A DNA stretch of 64,000 nucleotides from Streptosporangium lutulentum (GCF_030811455.1 NZ_JAUSQU010000001.1:2976001-3040000), one strand, 5' to 3'. Shown: positions 1 to 9,232, counted from the stretch's first letter. The notes: generated from the sequence alone by a model not told the origin. Made by a program: numbers and translations.

Positions 1-504
1 CTGGGAGGGCTTCCTGTACTTGGCCACGGTCATCGACTGCCATAGCAAGGCGGTTCTCGGCTGGGCGATGGCTGATCACTACCGCACTGAGCTCATCAAG
101 GACGCGATCCGGATGGCGGCCGGCACTGGGTTGCTCCAGTCAGGCGCCGTTTTCCACTCCGACCGCGGCTCGAACTACACCTCAGATGAGTTCGGCCGGT
201 TCCTGACCGGCTTAGGAATCCGTCGCTCGGTCGGCCGCACCGGTGTCTGCTATGACAACGCGATGGCCGAGTCGTTCTTCGCCGCGATCAAGAACGAATG
301 GCTCCACCGCTTCGTCTTCACCACCCGAGCCAAAGCGAAACGGCAGGTCATCCGCTACATCGAAGGGTTCTACAACCAGCGGCGCCTGCACTCGGCGCTC
401 GGCTACCGGACGCCGCTTGAAGTGCTCAACGAGTCCCTTTCATCCCAACCAGCCGCATAGGCTACGCCCATAAGGCGGCTGTCCGGAATCATCGTGGCCC
501 CCCA
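1..504 (+). mobile_element. IS3-family element, 3' part (IS-B, left copy)
   Basis: The 3' portion of an IS3-family element runs in from the window edge. Its right terminus is placed at 504 because the sequence up to that base recurs, inverted, at 62655-62990 and diverges immediately beyond. The terminus ends in CCCCCCA, consistent with a TG...CA-ended IS3 element. The 5' part lies outside the window. Confidence 0.8.
2..460 (+). CDS. IS3-family transposase OrfB, C-terminal part (5' cut by window edge)
   Basis: Integrase-core (rve) DDE transposase of the IS3 OrfB type. The reading frame is open from position 2 with no start, so the N-terminus is outside the window. Visible catalytic elements are the first Asp (VIDCHSKAVLGW), the second Asp (HSDRGSNYTS) and the Glu (NAMAESFFAAIKNE), followed by the usual C-terminal YNQRRLHSALGYRTP motif. 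Acts in cis on IS ends; normally made as an OrfAB frameshift fusion. The same C-terminal 95 or so residues are encoded at 62699-62990 on the other strand. Confidence 0.9.
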   Translation, partial: WEGFLYLATVIDCHSKAVLGWAMADHYRTELIKDAIRMAAGTGLLQSGAVFHSDRGSNYTSDEFGRFLTGLGIRRSVGRTGVCYDNAMAESFFAAIKNEWLHRFVFTTRAKAKRQVIRYIEGFYNQRRLHSALGYRTPLEVLNESLSSQPAA

Positions 505-660
505 CATGCAGATCAGCCGCTATGTCACGGCTTCACCTCCAGTTCTGCTGGGCGCACGAGATCACCTCATTGACAAGCTTGGGAAGAGCCTGAAAGGGTC
601 TCGCGTACAACGAAGATCATCCGACGTTTTTGGGTCTGACCCTTCAGGGAGATCACGGTA

Positions 661-3600
661 ATGCGGAAGAAGCCTCTTGCACTGACACTTGGCATGTCAT
701 TGCTCCTGTCCATGGGTGCAGCGGCTAACGCGTCCGCGACCGGCTTCGGCGAGAAGCGCTTCCAGCCGAGTGTCACCTACGATCTGTCGGTGACCGATGC
801 CGAGCGCAACGCGATCCACGCGGAAGTCGAGGCGTTGGCTGGACGCGTCAACAATGCGCGGGCAGGGGACGGCACCTACGACCCGCTCAGTCTGATCGGG
901 GCGATGCTGGACGGGTCGAGCTACGACTCCATCTCCCGAGGCGGCACGGCCGCGACGGCGTACCCCTTCCCGGTCAGCAACACCGAAGCCAACCAGAACG
1001 AGTACGACCGCAAGGTCGCCAAGCTCGCCTGGGTGGTCAAGCTGGCCACCGACCTGGGTTTTCCGGTGGTCGTCCAACGCCAGCCCGACAAGTACGTCTA
1101 CGCAGAGATCGGTGACCCGGACGCCCCGGAGATGGTCATGGCGTTGAGCCACCTCGACTCGCCGACGGCTTCCGTTTCGCCGGCCCAGCTGGCGCGCTGG
1201 CGGGACGCCGATGGCAACCTCGGCACTCCTGGTGCGTACCACTCGCCCTATGTCCAGGACGGCTGGGTCTACGGGGCGGGCATGCAGGACGACAGCGGCC
1301 CGACGCTGGCGACGCTGCTCGCGGCCAAGGCGCTGCTCGAGGCGGGGTTGCCCCTCGACCGACGCATCCGCATCGTCATGGGAATCTACGAAGACGGCGG
1401 TCCCGGCACGCCCTCGACGACGAACACCGCCACCTTCCAGCCCATCCCGTACAACTCGAACCCGAGCTTCTACGACAACTGGGCCTACAAGAACCTCAAC
1501 CGGGAGGAAATCCCGATCGCGGCCTACACCTCCGACTCGCGGTTCCCGGTCATCGTCGGCAACTCCGGATCGGTGACCCCGTCGGTGTCGATGAGCTTGT
1601 CCGCAGACAGCACCAAGGCCTTCCGGCTGACGGATGCCACAGCCGGCGTCACCCTGCGTGAAGGCGATCCGACGCTCAAGGACATCGCCTACGGCAGCAC
1701 CACGCAGATCGCCTCCCGGGCAACCTTCACCCTCGACGTGGCGGGGGTCCGCTCCACCGAGCGCGACCGATTCGTAGCGGCGATCACCGCCGCCGCGACC
1801 ACGAAGGGTTGGCTCCCGGCTGCTCCCCGCACCACCCCCAAGGTGCAGACCACGATCACCGGCGACTCGCTCACGCTGGAGATCAACACCGATGTGGCGA
1901 TGGAGATGCCGACCCCGCAGTATGGCAAGAATGCCGTCGTGTGGGGGATGTTCCTTCTCTCCAAGGGACTCGGCGCACTGAGAATCACGGCCGCCGACAT
2001 GCAATTGAAGAAAGCCGCCGACGGCATCGCCGACCTGTTCTTCCGCGACGGTGTCGAAGGCGAAGCCTATATCGGCAAGTACATGGGCATCCCGGCGAGC
2101 CTGTTGCGCAACCCGAGCAACGGCACCCCGAACCTAACCTTCGCCCTCATGGGAGGCATCAATTCGGAGACCCCGACGAGCCTTTACACGGACGCCTCCG
2201 GCAGCCTCAGCATGCCGATGTATGTGCGCAGCATGCACGTCACCGCGGCTGACTCCAGCCAGGCGACGACGGCGGTCACGGCCGCCTTCCAGGCGAAGGG
2301 GTTCACCATCGACAACCTCGGCTCGCCCGTCGGCGCCGGGTTGTACGTCACTCACGACAACCCGCTGACGGCTCTTCAGTTCGGGAGCTACCAAGCCTCG
2401 GTCAACCGCAACCCGAAGGAGTTCGCGGATCCATATTCCCTCAGGAACGTGGTCTATCCGCAGGGCACGACCGGCGGCACCCTGGCCAGCAGCTTCCGCA
2501 ATAAGATGACCGCCTTCGGCGCGGTGATCCCGGGTAACGAGCGCTGGTGGCACACGGCCAACGAGCGGATGAAGGTCGACTCGGCAGTGCAGATGACCAA
2601 GATCATGGCCGATGGCATGCTGGAGATGGCCCGGTACTCCGGGCCCGCCGGTGCCAAGTTCATGTGGGCAGGCATCCCGGGGCTGAACTCCGACCGGGCG
2701 GACCTCGACCTGCTCGACGTCACGATCGGAACCTACAAGGACGCGTCGGCCGCTGTCGGCAGGAGCCAGTTGGGCACCCAGGCCCTGCTCGGCGCCACCT
2801 CGTTCAACATCCCGATGTGGAACGGGCGCGGCAACTCGGCTCCGACGGCCTCGGCTTTCGCACTGGGGCACGCCCCGGGAGGGGTCTACCTGCCCCTGAC
2901 CGACACCGAGTACCTGAACACCACGTACGTGTCGCCGATGCGCCTGGAGTTCAAGGTGGAGCGCCCCGACTACATGTCGGACGCGGCTTGGGCGAAGTTC
3001 GTGGCCGGCGGCTACGGCGACTTCCGGTTCAACATTCTCGTCGGCGACGCGGTTGTGCCGCTGGCCGTTCCTGCGGGGCAGAGCGCGGACAAGTACTTCT
3101 CCTCGCGCATCTCGGCCAACAACCCCGACGCCATCTACCTGTCGGTCAACCTCGCGATCACCGATGCCCCGTACACCGGGGTGCAGGGCATCCTCGCGGA
3201 TTCCAAGACGGACCTGTACACGGTCAATCCGACGTACTTGGCCTCAAACCCAGATCCGTTCCCCGGGCGCGGAGCCGTCGAACAACGGGGCTTCTTCCTG
3301 TTCGGTGATGGGCACAAGAACGCGGAGTTCTCTTCGCCCGACGCGGTCTACGTGACAGTCGACAACGCGGTCATCGATGCCAAGCCGTCAGCGGTGGTGA
3401 AGAAGTTGAAGGGCAACAAGAACGAGTTGACCATCACGGTGAAGCAGACCCACATCGACGGTAGCAAGTCTCCTGTGACGGCCACGTTCACCATCAACAA
3501 CAACGCTGCCGGCACTTACACCGTCGGCGATTACAAGGTATACGTCGAAACCAAGGGCAACACCCAGGTGCGGTCGATCTACATCGTGGGACGCGCGTGA
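661..3600 (+). CDS. Secreted M20-family dipeptidase-like metallopeptidase
   Basis: A 979-residue exported protein. Residues 1-27 form a signal peptide (KK, hydrophobic core, ANASA cleavage region). The M20/PepV-type dipeptidase fold is recognised by HLDSP (His164, metal ligand), GAGMQDDSGPT (Asp210, bridging metal ligand), YEDGG (Glu244) and a distal WWHTANE (His631) matching the last ligand of PepV-like enzymes. It is roughly twice the length of cytosolic PepV; the extra C-terminal 300 residues are beta-rich without a recognised domain. A GGGAG-like Shine-Dalgarno lies about 9 bases before ATG 661. Probably hydrolyses short extracellular peptides at two metal ions (family knowledge; the substrate is unknown). 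It is monocistronic, between the IS-B end and a decayed region. Confidence 0.8.
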   Translation: MRKKPLALTLGMSLLLSMGAAANASATGFGEKRFQPSVTYDLSVTDAERNAIHAEVEALAGRVNNARAGDGTYDPLSLIGAMLDGSSYDSISRGGTAATAYPFPVSNTEANQNEYDRKVAKLAWVVKLATDLGFPVVVQRQPDKYVYAEIGDPDAPEMVMALSHLDSPTASVSPAQLARWRDADGNLGTPGAYHSPYVQDGWVYGAGMQDDSGPTLATLLAAKALLEAGLPLDRRIRIVMGIYEDGGPGTPSTTNTATFQPIPYNSNPSFYDNWAYKNLNREEIPIAAYTSDSRFPVIVGNSGSVTPSVSMSLSADSTKAFRLTDATAGVTLREGDPTLKDIAYGSTTQIASRATFTLDVAGVRSTERDRFVAAITAAATTKGWLPAAPRTTPKVQTTITGDSLTLEINTDVAMEMPTPQYGKNAVVWGMFLLSKGLGALRITAADMQLKKAADGIADLFFRDGVEGEAYIGKYMGIPASLLRNPSNGTPNLTFALMGGINSETPTSLYTDASGSLSMPMYVRSMHVTAADSSQATTAVTAAFQAKGFTIDNLGSPVGAGLYVTHDNPLTALQFGSYQASVNRNPKEFADPYSLRNVVYPQGTTGGTLASSFRNKMTAFGAVIPGNERWWHTANERMKVDSAVQMTKIMADGMLEMARYSGPAGAKFMWAGIPGLNSDRADLDLLDVTIGTYKDASAAVGRSQLGTQALLGATSFNIPMWNGRGNSAPTASAFALGHAPGGVYLPLTDTEYLNTTYVSPMRLEFKVERPDYMSDAAWAKFVAGGYGDFRFNILVGDAVVPLAVPAGQSADKYFSSRISANNPDAIYLSVNLAITDAPYTGVQGILADSKTDLYTVNPTYLASNPDPFPGRGAVEQRGFFLFGDGHKNAEFSSPDAVYVTVDNAVIDAKPSAVVKKLKGNKNELTITVKQTHIDGSKSPVTATFTINNNAAGTYTVGDYKVYVETKGNTQVRSIYIVGRA

Positions 3601-3810
3601 ACCGGAAGTTCAGCGCGCGCACGAGAGGGCATGCGCGGTGGCAGGATGCCTCGACTCGGGGTTTGCGGCCGCCGGGGTGCGAGGCACATTGACAGCGGAG
3701 TGGAGCCATTGAGGTGATCTCAGCAGGGTCGATCCAGACGGCTGGGATTTGATGTCGCCAGAGTGGTATTGCGACAGGAACCGGGATGGATCGCGATGCC
3801 GGTGAAATAG

Positions 3811-3872
3811 ACGTGGAGCTTTCGGTGGAAGAGGTCTCACCACAAGTCTTCTTCAGCCAGAAAGCTCCACGT
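3811..3872. repeat. Inverted repeat upstream of decayed IS5-type transposase
   Basis: A perfect 13-bp inverted repeat, ACGTGGAGCTTTC (3811-3823) and its complement (3860-3872), with a second nested GAAGA/TCTTC pairing between. The downstream arm overlaps the GTG (3871) where the decayed transposase frame begins. It is probably an IS terminus or a translation-masking hairpin of the IS5-type element. Confidence 0.5.
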
Positions 3873-4069
3873 GATCACCTATCGAGCCGGCTCGACGTTC
3901 CTCGGGAACCGGGTTCACCATCTCTCCACGCTGCCGGCGACTGGGCACCCGCACGGGATCTCGGGCGCTGTCCTGCTTTGCGCAGGCGGTCATGGGACCG
4001 CGCTGGTTTGGCGAGGGCACCGACCGGGCCGCCCTCGGCCGTGACCACGGGGTTTCCCGCGCCACCGCC
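3871..4069 (+). pseudogene. IS5-type transposase N-terminal remnant, frameshifted
   Basis: Starting at GTG 3871 the translation VITYRA, then after frame changes LDVPRE and RLGTRTGSRALSCFAQAV...RWFGEGTDRAALGRDHGVSRATAYR, matches the N-terminal helix-turn-helix region of actinobacterial IS5-family transposases, which read similarly (VITYRATLDVPRE..., ATAYRYLHE). At least two frameshifts are needed, and the DDE catalytic part is absent. The remnant continues directly into a recombinase fragment, so this is a deletion junction rather than a gene. Confidence 0.6.
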
Positions 4070-4312
4070 TACCGCCAGAGCATCAACCTCATCGTCAAAC
4101 GCGCCGCCGCAGCAGCGCACCTGGAGAAGGCCGACGGCTACAGCGCGCACGGGCTGCGCGCCGGCGGGGCGACGTCCGCGGCCAAGGCCGGGGCCCCGAT
4201 GTCGGCGATCACCGCACACGGCCGCTGGGCCGAGGGCTCCCCCGTGGTGGCCGGCTACATCCGCCAGGTCGACAAATGGAACGACAACCCCATGCGCGGA
4301 GTCGGCCTCTAG
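4070..4312 (+). pseudogene. Tyrosine recombinase (phage integrase) C-terminal fragment
   Basis: In frame with the preceding transposase remnant, about 80 residues carry the C-terminal catalytic signature of tyrosine recombinases: HGLRAGGAT (H-x-x-R box II), HGRW (box with His/Trp) and the nucleophile Tyr in AGYIR. The N-terminal DNA-binding region and the first catalytic Arg are missing. It ends at a TAG at 4310-4312. It is evidence of an earlier integrative element, phage or ICE, in this region. Confidence 0.65.
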
Positions 4313-4341
4313 ACGAACCTGTAGGGTTTCAACGATCTTGT

Positions 4342-4399
4342 CACCGATCTGGCACATGTGCCAGATCGGTGAGACAGCCTCTCTGTGAGAGGCTGTCTC
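4342..4399. repeat. Two consecutive perfect hairpins
   Basis: 4342-4371 is a perfect 30-bp palindrome with half-site CACCGATCTGGCACA. Immediately following, 4371-4399 has 13-bp arms (GAGACAGCCTCTC and complement) around a 3-nt loop TGT. No T-run follows, so a classical terminator is unsure. They lie between the recombinase fragment and the converging small gene that ends at 4571. Confidence 0.6.
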
Positions 4400-4570
4400 T
4401 GAGTACTGGCTTTGATCCTTTCGTGCATGGGCCGGAGCTGGGATACCAAGATCCAGTCCTTGATCTTGCCGGGATAGCCTGGCTTCCAGCATCGGCCTGC
4501 CCCCCGGGGGCGGCCGAACCTCGCCGGCGACCATCCGGCCGGCCGGTCGTCGGACAACGTGTCGGCTATG

Positions 4571-4942
4571 TCAATCGGTCGTGCTGGCGTGCACGGCGAT
4601 GATTCGCCAGCCGTGCGTCTCGCCGTATAGCCAAGTACGGGTGTAGCGCATCCTGGCCGCGAACGGCGCACCGGAGACGGTCCCTTCGACGGTGCCGAGA
4701 AACCACGTCACCCCGGTGCGCCCATCGGCGAGCACGGTCAACTCCTCCTCGGCCACCCTCGTCACCACCTGCGCCCGAGTGCGGTGCAGCTCCAGATCGT
4801 CCGCCTTGGTCGCAACGTTCGCACCGAAGGTAAAGATCAGCCGATCATCCAGCAGCCGATCCAGCGCCTCGACATCTCCAGCGAGCTGCGCGGCCTGGAG
4901 TCGGCGCTCGGCGTCCCGCAAGTCCTCCATCATGAGGTCCAC
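4571..4942 (-). CDS. SnoaL/NTF2-like (DUF4440) family protein
   Basis: A 123-residue protein of the NTF2-like superfamily. The layout DLRDAERRLQAAQLAGDVEALDRLLDDRLIFT, then beta strands ending in TWLYGETHGWRIIAVHAS, is typical of DUF4440/SnoaL-like cone-fold proteins, and the length is normal for the family. Members bind small ligands or act as isomerases/cyclases, but no catalytic residue can be assigned here. An alternative start lies three codons inside (the second Met of LMMED). It is monocistronic, with no linked partner. Confidence 0.65.
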   Translation of the reverse strand: MDLMMEDLRDAERRLQAAQLAGDVEALDRLLDDRLIFTFGANVATKADDLELHRTRAQVVTRVAEEELTVLADGRTGVTWFLGTVEGTVSGAPFAARMRYTRTWLYGETHGWRIIAVHASTTD

Positions 4943-5355
4943 CCTCCCAGCCGGCGCCGTATCCGCGCCAGGACGTTCACGCTCGGCTGATCTTTGCAGT
5001 CCGATCCAGGGACTCCGATCGTCGGTGAGTGGGTGCCGGGTTTGGAAGGCTTCCCGACAGGCCGTTGAAGTGGTGCGCGGCGGCCCGGAAAATCAGACCG
5101 TCGCAGGTGAGGAAACCGCCATGATCGTGAGATAAGTGGGCCGCCACATCAGTGAGACAGTGCGGAAACCCGCAGGTCACGCAAGATCAAGATGTCACGA
5201 AGACTGAGACCCTACAGAACCGATAGGGCCTCAGCCGCCACGGCGAAACCCTGGTGATCTTGGCAGCAAGGTGACAGATCTGCCCCGGCGGCCCGCCGAC
5301 TGTGCCGGAGTGTTCCAGTTGGCCGGTCGGGCTGTCTGGGGAGGGACTGGAGCAC
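4943..5355. other. No gene recognised
   Basis: This 413-bp stretch has no convincing reading frame. The segments around 5150-5290 (CCCTACAGAAC, GTGATCTTGGCAGC) loosely echo the segment at 4320-4345 (CTGTAGGGTTTC, GATCTTGTCACC) in inverted sense, so the small gene between may once have been framed by ends of a decayed mobile element. I could not confirm this. Confidence 0.4.
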
Positions 5356-6762
5356 TCAGCCGCCGTCCAGCCGACCTTCAATCCAGGTCGGACATGTCGA
5401 GTACGAAGCGGCACCCGGCACAGACCCTTGCGGCGCCGTGAGCGATCCCGCCGTCAGGATCAGGGGGAATGTCGCGTGCCGCTGCTGGGCGGTGTGCACA
5501 TCGGTGATGACGACCTCGACGGTCTTGGTTTTGCTGCCGACGGGAATCGTCACGGCGACTGCGGTGCTCGTCTGCACCTGGCCGTCGACGCTGATGTTGT
5601 ACGGCGGCTGACCGCCCGTGACATCCACGACCCATTTGGGGCTCGCGGGGACCGGAGTGGGATCGACCACCAGCACGGGTGCTGGGCCAGGACCAGGAGA
5701 GTCGGGGATCTCAACTCGGCGGATCATCGTACCGAAGTCGTCGTAGACGGTCACCGTCCCGGCTTGGGGACTGTCGGGTTTGACCACGTCGAGCCCGAAG
5801 ATGCCGGAGACCCCGCCCTCGGGCCCGATGCCGATCAGCAACTCGCGGGCCGACACGTCGAACGCGAGGCCCGTGGCGCCACCGGGCTGCAGGAAGACCC
5901 GCACGTCGGGCAGATAGAGCCCGCGGAAGTCCTCGCCGATGCCGAACTTGGCCATGAGCTCGGGCGGCGTGGCCGTTCCGGAGAGGTCGACCAGCACACT
6001 CGCGAACCCGAAGCCAAACCAGTCGGCTGGTCCGAGCAGGGCGTAGGACGGGTTCATCCGCAGCGGTTCGCCGTACCCGGCCCCGGCGGGGTCGTCGATG
6101 TCGTGAGCGGCCCACGAGTCGAGCCCGATGGTAAACAACGGGTCGGTGCCCGGGCCCCCCGCTGTCTGCGCGAACGACAGCTTGATCTTGGGCATCACAA
6201 GGGTGACTTCGGGCGTTCCGGAGTCCGGTGCCAAGCGTCCGTCCGGCAACAGTTTCGCGCCGGTGAGGAACGGCAGATGGAGCGTGGCCGCGTCCATGAG
6301 CAGGTCGAGGTGGAACACTGTGCCTGGGGCGTCGGCGGCGGGTGTGCCGGGAGCCGGCTGCCCCTGCCCGAGGCTTGACAGTAGGTTCTGCACCCCCGGG
6401 TCGCCGAGACCGCCGGCCAGCACGGCATCCGCTGCGGGAGACGACTGGCGCGGGATGCTGAGCCGGAAGGTGATGGCGATGTCGGCGAAGTCCCAGTACG
6501 CCCCCGGGGTGCGGACCGTGTTGTGGTCCACAGCGAGGGCGCCCTGCCAGCTGATCGTCGCGGGCGGCGTGTAGACGGGAGGGTTGGCCGCGACCTCGGC
6601 GCTGAACCGCGCGATGCCGCTGACCACAACGCCGTTGTCGTCGAAGGCGCTCTCCACCTCGGTGACGAACAGCACCGACAGCAGCTCATGAAACGGCTCC
6701 CCGATGGCCGCGCCGCCGAGCACGTAAGGGCTGACGATATCAATCAGCGAAAACGTTGCCAT
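5356..6762 (-). CDS. Unknown protein with C-terminal Ig-like segment, probably 3'-truncated
   Basis: 468 residues, no signal peptide and no transmembrane segment, rich in Gly/Pro and beta-strand-forming sequence. I do not recognise a family. The region around residues 385-440 (PKWVVDVTGGQPPYNISVDGQ, then regularly spaced Val/Thr strands) looks like an Ig-like beta-sandwich. The last 20 or so residues (ending CPTWIEGRLDGG) differ in character and run into sequence that looks non-coding, suggesting the original 3' end was lost by deletion. ATG 6762 follows a GGGAGCGGT-like site. Could belong to a structural or secretion-associated protein class; I assign no function. Confidence 0.5.
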   Translation of the reverse strand: MATFSLIDIVSPYVLGGAAIGEPFHELLSVLFVTEVESAFDDNGVVVSGIARFSAEVAANPPVYTPPATISWQGALAVDHNTVRTPGAYWDFADIAITFRLSIPRQSSPAADAVLAGGLGDPGVQNLLSSLGQGQPAPGTPAADAPGTVFHLDLLMDAATLHLPFLTGAKLLPDGRLAPDSGTPEVTLVMPKIKLSFAQTAGGPGTDPLFTIGLDSWAAHDIDDPAGAGYGEPLRMNPSYALLGPADWFGFGFASVLVDLSGTATPPELMAKFGIGEDFRGLYLPDVRVFLQPGGATGLAFDVSARELLIGIGPEGGVSGIFGLDVVKPDSPQAGTVTVYDDFGTMIRRVEIPDSPGPGPAPVLVVDPTPVPASPKWVVDVTGGQPPYNISVDGQVQTSTAVAVTIPVGSKTKTVEVVITDVHTAQQRHATFPLILTAGSLTAPQGSVPGAASYSTCPTWIEGRLDGG

Positions 6763-6986
6763 CTACCGCTCCCGGATAGGGACCTCGACGTCGATAACCG
6801 ATGCTGCCGGATCGTCTCGATAGTGTTTTGGGGCGATCATGACACTGGCGGGGGCCACGGGCAAGACGCAAGGCCACGTTAAGGGCTTGCCGCTGAATAA
6901 GCCGTAGCTTCCGGGTGGAGTTGCCCCGGATCGGCAGACACATCAGGGCTTTCAAGAACCAGAGTTTCCCATCTGCAGTCGCCCGG

Positions 6987-7440
6987 TCAGACATCAACGG
7001 CGGCCGAGATCAGCTGATCGGCACCGCCGGGCAGGCCAGAAGCCGGGTCAAGCGAGTGCCGGTGCCGGAAAAGGACGACTGATGGGTCGCCGTCCACCTT
7101 GGCATATGCCTCGTAGCCGGGGAATGCATTTGTCGCTTCACGCAACGAGACCGTCCGGCCCTCCGGGTCGATGGTGAAGAAGAAGTTCATATCGACGTCC
7201 GGACCAAAAACAGCGGATTTTTGGCTGCGCCATCGTATAGGAAGTTGGCGCAGAATTCGTTGGGATTGTCGACGACACCTCCCTGCGGGTCCGGGAAGGT
7301 TTTTCTCACGTTGAAGTGGTGGGAAACCAACCCGTCAGTCGCCGCGATGGCCGTCTGGAGCACCTCACCGGTTTGGCAGACGACCTTATGGCTCTCGCCG
7401 CGTTGGTGGAATTCCGTCGTCTGTAAATGATCTTGAAATC
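6987..7440 (-). pseudogene. DUF3238-like protein remnant, split by a frame change
   Basis: Reading leftward from about 7440, one frame gives TTEFHQRGESHKVVCQTGEVL...GGVVDNPNEFCANFLYDG...NPLFLVRTSI then TGA; a second frame starts with ATG 7190 overlapping that stop and gives MNFFFTIDPEGRTV...FPGYEAYAKVDGDP. Joined, the pieces resemble DUF3238-type proteins, where an NPL...IDYNFT-like strand is followed by an FPAYE motif. The ATGA overlap could be genuine coupling, but the conserved block spans it, so a frameshift in one gene is more likely. The N-terminus ends at a junction near 7440. Confidence 0.4.
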
Positions 7441-7999
7441 AACCGGACGCCTTTACGATGTAGATTAATAAGCTGATTTTGTTCAGCCACGCCTACGTGG
7501 AACCCGATGGCGCTCTTCCGCTCCGCACCAAGAGCCTGCGGATCGCAGACGACGCCAACTCGCCCACGTAGAACCCTCGCCGAAGCCCCCCATCGCCAGA
7601 TCACCTTCCACTCCCCTGCCCCGGCCATCAGCCGCACCTGCCACAGGACACGCACGGGGTGGCCTGGCCTGCTCCTCCAGCGCTTGCAGAAATCAGCACC
7701 GTGAAAACCCCTCCCCCTCCCCCTGCTCGGAGGCCGCCCGATGGTCAGCCCCCCCTTCTCCCCGCCCTCCTCGATCGACCGGCGCCCCGGCTCATGCGCG
7801 GTACCGTGCGGCCTGAATCGTGGGGCGCAGACGGCGTCTGCTCCAGCAGGCTGCCCTCTCCGTGGTGGTCTTGGCCATGGCGACGTGGCTTTGGAACTGC
7901 TGGGGGTCCCGGTAGCTATCGAGCAGAATCCAAAGAACCTGCTCCTGACCTGCGGTGACGTGGTGCTCCACGCTGAGGCAGAAGGACGATCCGCCCTGG
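7441..7999. other. No gene recognised
   Basis: This 559-bp stretch of mixed composition includes lower-GC stretches (7440-7480). No frame shows family resemblance. It lies between the DUF3238-like remnant and small ORFs of possible mobile-element origin and is probably a deletion scar. Confidence 0.4.
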
Positions 8000-8230
8000 C
8001 TATCGGCGTTGAGGGTTAATCCGCGAGTGAGCGAGATCGAGGTAGAGGGCGCGCAGCACGATCGCGGCCGCGCGGGCGGCGGCCCCAAAGGCCACCACCG
8101 CGCCTGCGCATTGGGCCGCCGTCATCGCCGGGCACGGGATCAGGCCCGCGATCATCGCCGCGCGGGCGGCGAGGGCCAGGCCGACGACGGCCGGCGCGAT
8201 CCAGCGGCGCCGCACCAAGCGGGCGATCAT
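8000..8230 (-). CDS. Small hydrophobic protein, preceded by a coupled gene fragment
   Basis: A 76-residue ORF from ATG 8230 with two hydrophobic Ala-rich segments, roughly residues 10-30 and 33-62, after a basic N-terminus: a small inner-membrane-type protein. The codon before is the end of another frame (reading ...LAQLTPEQRARLREPSS, TGA at 8229-8227), which overlaps the ATG by 4 bp, so the two were probably cotranslated. The upstream gene is cut at about 8310. Small coupled ORFs of this style are common in actinomycete integrative elements, which is only suggestive. Confidence 0.4.
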   Translation of the reverse strand: MIARLVRRRWIAPAVVGLALAARAAMIAGLIPCPAMTAAQCAGAVVAFGAAARAAAIVLRALYLDLAHSRINPQRR

Positions 8231-8566
8231 GAGGACGGTTCGCGGAGCCGGGCGCGCTGCTCGGGGGTCAGCTGCGCGAGCTGGGCGACGAAGGTGGCCA
8301 ACGCCCTACGTCAGCTCGGCTCGTGACCTGACCTACAGCGTGGTCGACGCGCTCGGGATAGTCCTACCGGCGCGGGTTGACGGACGGCTGCCCAGGCCGG
8401 CCTGGGACAGAGCCGTGTCCTGGACACTCGGCTACCGGCTGCACGCCGTGGTGGTCAACCGCGCCCATACCATGCCCTCCAGCCTTTGCGAGGCGTTGCG
8501 CGATGGTCGCCCCGGCCGATCCCTGCGACAACCAGAGAACCCATTGGGCGAGCTTCGAACTCTGGG

Positions 8567-9232
8567 TCACCTCATGTCGCGCCGATCGCGCAGGATTTCG
8601 ACGCCGTCGCCGTCAAGTTCATCGCAGTACACCGAGCGCCCGGTCGTCGCCATCACCAGTGCCAGGGTGGTGCCGGACACCAGCGGCCCGGAGCCGGTGG
8701 TGAAGGGGCCGTCGGTGGCGACGAGTCGCAGGTCGGCGATCCGTCTCCTGGCGGCGACGACTTGGTCTGAGCCCCGGTAGTACTCGGCTACCCGGGTGAG
8801 GGTCTCGATCGGGTAGCCGTGGCGAATGCCCAGCGGTCGCCGCACGTCCTCGGCATGCACGATCGTTTCTCCCAGCAACGCCATGACGGGGAGAGGTGGC
8901 TTGGTGGTGCTTGTGATGACGCGGCGGAACTTCTCAAGCGTCTCGGCTGGTGTCGCGCCCAACTGCTCGGCCAGCCGCATGGCGACCTGCTTGTCGAAGT
9001 CGAAGCGGCAGCGGATCACGCCCGCCAGCCACCGCACGCCGTTGAGGCTCGCCGATGCGGTGAGGTGCGCCAGCACGTCGCGCACGGTCAACCCCGTGCA
9101 CAGCGACGGCGTTGCCCACCGCTCGTCGGCCAGATCCGCCAGGTCGGCCGCCAGGGCCGCTCGCTCGGCATGCACCAGCGGCCAGATGCCGGCTGCGCGG
9201 ATGCCCCTTCCTTTCGGTGTCGGATCGGTCAT
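8567..9232 (-). CDS. Maleylpyruvate-isomerase-family (MDMPI/DinB-like) mycothiol-dependent enzyme
   Basis: About 221 residues. The order is typical of actinobacterial MDMPI-N proteins: an N-terminal four-helix segment (HAERAALAADLADLADERWATPSLCTGLTVRDVLAHLTA), then helices around GETIVHAEDVRRPLG, then the C-terminal TTGSGPLVSGTTLALVMATTGR...DELDGDGVEIL block. The family uses a DinB-like metal site (the His of DVLAHLTA and His in IVHAEDVRR are the visible candidates) with mycothiol. The exact substrate cannot be given. ATG 9232 is chosen because AGAGG precedes it by 9 bases; an in-frame GTG at 9259 is the alternative. It is monocistronic. Confidence 0.75.
   Translation of the reverse strand: MTDPTPKGRGIRAAGIWPLVHAERAALAADLADLADERWATPSLCTGLTVRDVLAHLTASASLNGVRWLAGVIRCRFDFDKQVAMRLAEQLGATPAETLEKFRRVITSTTKPPLPVMALLGETIVHAEDVRRPLGIRHGYPIETLTRVAEYYRGSDQVVAARRRIADLRLVATDGPFTTGSGPLVSGTTLALVMATTGRSVYCDELDGDGVEILRDRRDMR

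Noticed and set aside
561-600. TTGACA at 570 as the -35 of the M20 peptidase promoter
   Set aside because: No acceptable -10 hexamer at 16-18 bp spacing; too weak to annotate.
697-2004. Minus-strand 435-codon frame opposite the M20 peptidase
   Set aside because: Shadow of the real gene; Arg/Gly/Val-rich, no domain.
8364-8570. Minus-strand 68-codon frame resembling a helix-turn-helix
   Set aside because: Similarity limited to a few residues, no start signal, overlaps the end of the MDMPI gene.
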